Shown here: piece by piece, positions 5,346 to 6,169 of the stretch
Numbering within the stretch: position 1 is the stretch's first letter
Layout of the letters: the number at the start of each line of letters is the position of its first letter
Assembly: GCA_937897005.1 (NCBI GenBank)
Contig: CALCOQ010000051.1
Coordinates: forward strand, 1 to 6,169
Direction of reading: 5' to 3'
Length of the DNA: 6,169 nucleotides
Origin: an uncultured euryarchaeote
GTDB taxonomy: Archaea > Thermoplasmatota > Poseidoniia > Poseidoniales > Poseidoniaceae
Made by a program: the position numbers and the translations under genes
Notes under the pieces: model-generated
The model's database searches: none
The model's input: only the letters and a program-made list of their open reading frames with translations
Told to the model about the DNA's origin: nothing

Positions 5346-6169
5346 ATGCGTCGCCACCCACAGGCCATCATTCTGGTCTGCCTGATGCTTTCCTCATCCT
5401 TGTTGGGTTGTTTTGGCAATGAAGAAGAAGAGGAAGCAGTCATTCTTGTGGTTGAAGTAATGGAACTGCAAGCGCCTGCAGGGGAACTGTTCTTCTGGAC
5501 AGTTGAATCAAATGTTGAATACAACATCGCAATCGATGGGCCAGGTTTCCTCATCGATGAAAATGGAGTGGTCCGAGACGCAGGCAACTGGACCTATCCT
5601 GCTGGCTTCAATTCTCCAGGATTGTTCATGCATCCACTTCCAGGGGAGAATGCAATCTTGAACATCAGTGCTGGAGAACATTCTGAATCAGTTAATGTAA
5701 CCATCACTGAAGCCGCTGGAATAGTGAATGGGGAGTCGGCATTTGACACCATTGACTGGCTGACCACGGACCATAACAATCGCTGGTGTGGACGAGCATC
5801 AGTCCATGATGGCGGCGACAACTATGCTGCCTCTGCTGAAGCGATGAAGACACATATGGAAGACATAGGCTTCGATCATGTAGAAGTCACAGAATATGAA
5901 GAATCTGACCTCAAGAATGTGGTCGCCTACAATTATGGTGAGGTATATCCCGATGAATGGATCGTGGTCGGTGGGCATTTTGATGTCGCCTATGCTCTCA
6001 CTCCACCGGGAGGAGGTACCTCGGAAGGGGCTAACGATGACACCTCCGGCAGTACGGTCAGTCTTGAGATGGCAGAAGCACTTGGCGTGATGAACTTCGA
6101 CCACACCGTGGTCGCTGCACTTTGGGCCTGTGAGGAGGAGGGGCTACTTGGAAGCGCTGCCTTCGTCAA
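5346..6169 (+). CDS. M28-family zinc aminopeptidase-like lipoprotein, N-terminal part
   Basis: This is the first 274 residues of a secreted metallopeptidase, cut by the right edge. The leader MRRHPQAIILVCLMLSSSLLGC has a lipobox (LLGC, Cys22), so the mature protein is likely lipid-anchored outside the membrane after an acidic spacer (NEEEEE). Residues about 31-125 form a beta-rich N-terminal domain I cannot name. The peptidase domain starts near 130. GGHFDV holds zinc ligand His211 with Asp213, GANDDTSG holds the bridging ligand Asp231, and WACEEEGLLGS holds the catalytic base Glu263 and ligand Glu264. The remaining Asp and His ligands would lie past the window. All motifs seen are intact, so activity is likely. 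Peptidases of this family remove N-terminal residues from peptides, fitting a heterotroph that uses external protein. The start at 5346 is supported by the perfect leader and an in-frame TGA at 5308-5310. Confidence 0.92.
   Translation, partial: MRRHPQAIILVCLMLSSSLLGCFGNEEEEEAVILVVEVMELQAPAGELFFWTVESNVEYNIAIDGPGFLIDENGVVRDAGNWTYPAGFNSPGLFMHPLPGENAILNISAGEHSESVNVTITEAAGIVNGESAFDTIDWLTTDHNNRWCGRASVHDGGDNYAASAEAMKTHMEDIGFDHVEVTEYEESDLKNVVAYNYGEVYPDEWIVVGGHFDVAYALTPPGGGTSEGANDDTSGSTVSLEMAEALGVMNFDHTVVAALWACEEEGLLGSAAFV

Overview
The window looks like marine planktonic euryarchaeal DNA, most likely Marine Group II / Poseidoniales-type (Thermoplasmatota). This is inferred from gene content and not proven. 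The clues are an archaeal-type aspartyl-tRNA synthetase without the bacterial GAD insertion, a short lipobox leader ending in LLGC with an acidic spacer, a secreted protein packed with N-x-S/T sequons, an archaeal TATA-like element at leaderless spacing, and a mix of Shine-Dalgarno-led and SD-less genes. Coding density is very high and no intergenic gap exceeds about 115 bases. I see no rRNA, tRNA, CRISPR array, insertion sequence or long repeat.

Layout. Bases 1-1360, minus strand: the N-terminal 453 codons of a large secreted, beta-sandwich-rich, probably glycosylated surface protein that runs off the left edge. Bases 1361-1475: a divergent regulatory gap. Bases 1476-2882, plus: aspS. Bases 2918-3643, plus: a stand-alone formyltransferase-domain protein. 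Bases 3691-4488, plus: an SDR-fold protein whose catalytic Tyr and Lys are replaced. Bases 4498-4848, plus: a small TPR-like helical protein. Bases 4853-5278, plus: a four-helix GtrA-like membrane protein. Bases 5346-6169, plus: the N-terminal 274 codons of an M28 zinc-peptidase lipoprotein that runs off the right edge.

The five complete plus-strand genes are spaced 4-47 bases apart and could be co-transcribed. The last three (SDR, TPR-like, GtrA-like) are tightly packed, and the stop codons of the first two lie inside the ribosome binding site of the next gene, which suggests translational coupling. The M28 gene follows a 67-base gap with no SD and may have its own promoter.

No complete new system can be demonstrated. 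The most interesting points are: the sequon-dense segment in the minus-strand surface protein (24 sequons in 453 residues, 16 of them within about 120 residues); a formyltransferase in a lineage that should not formylate initiator tRNA; the SDR with a degenerate tetrad in a coupled cassette with a GtrA-like protein; and two departures in AspRS at positions of known functional importance. A link between the formyltransferase, SDR and GtrA-like genes and envelope glycan processing is speculative.
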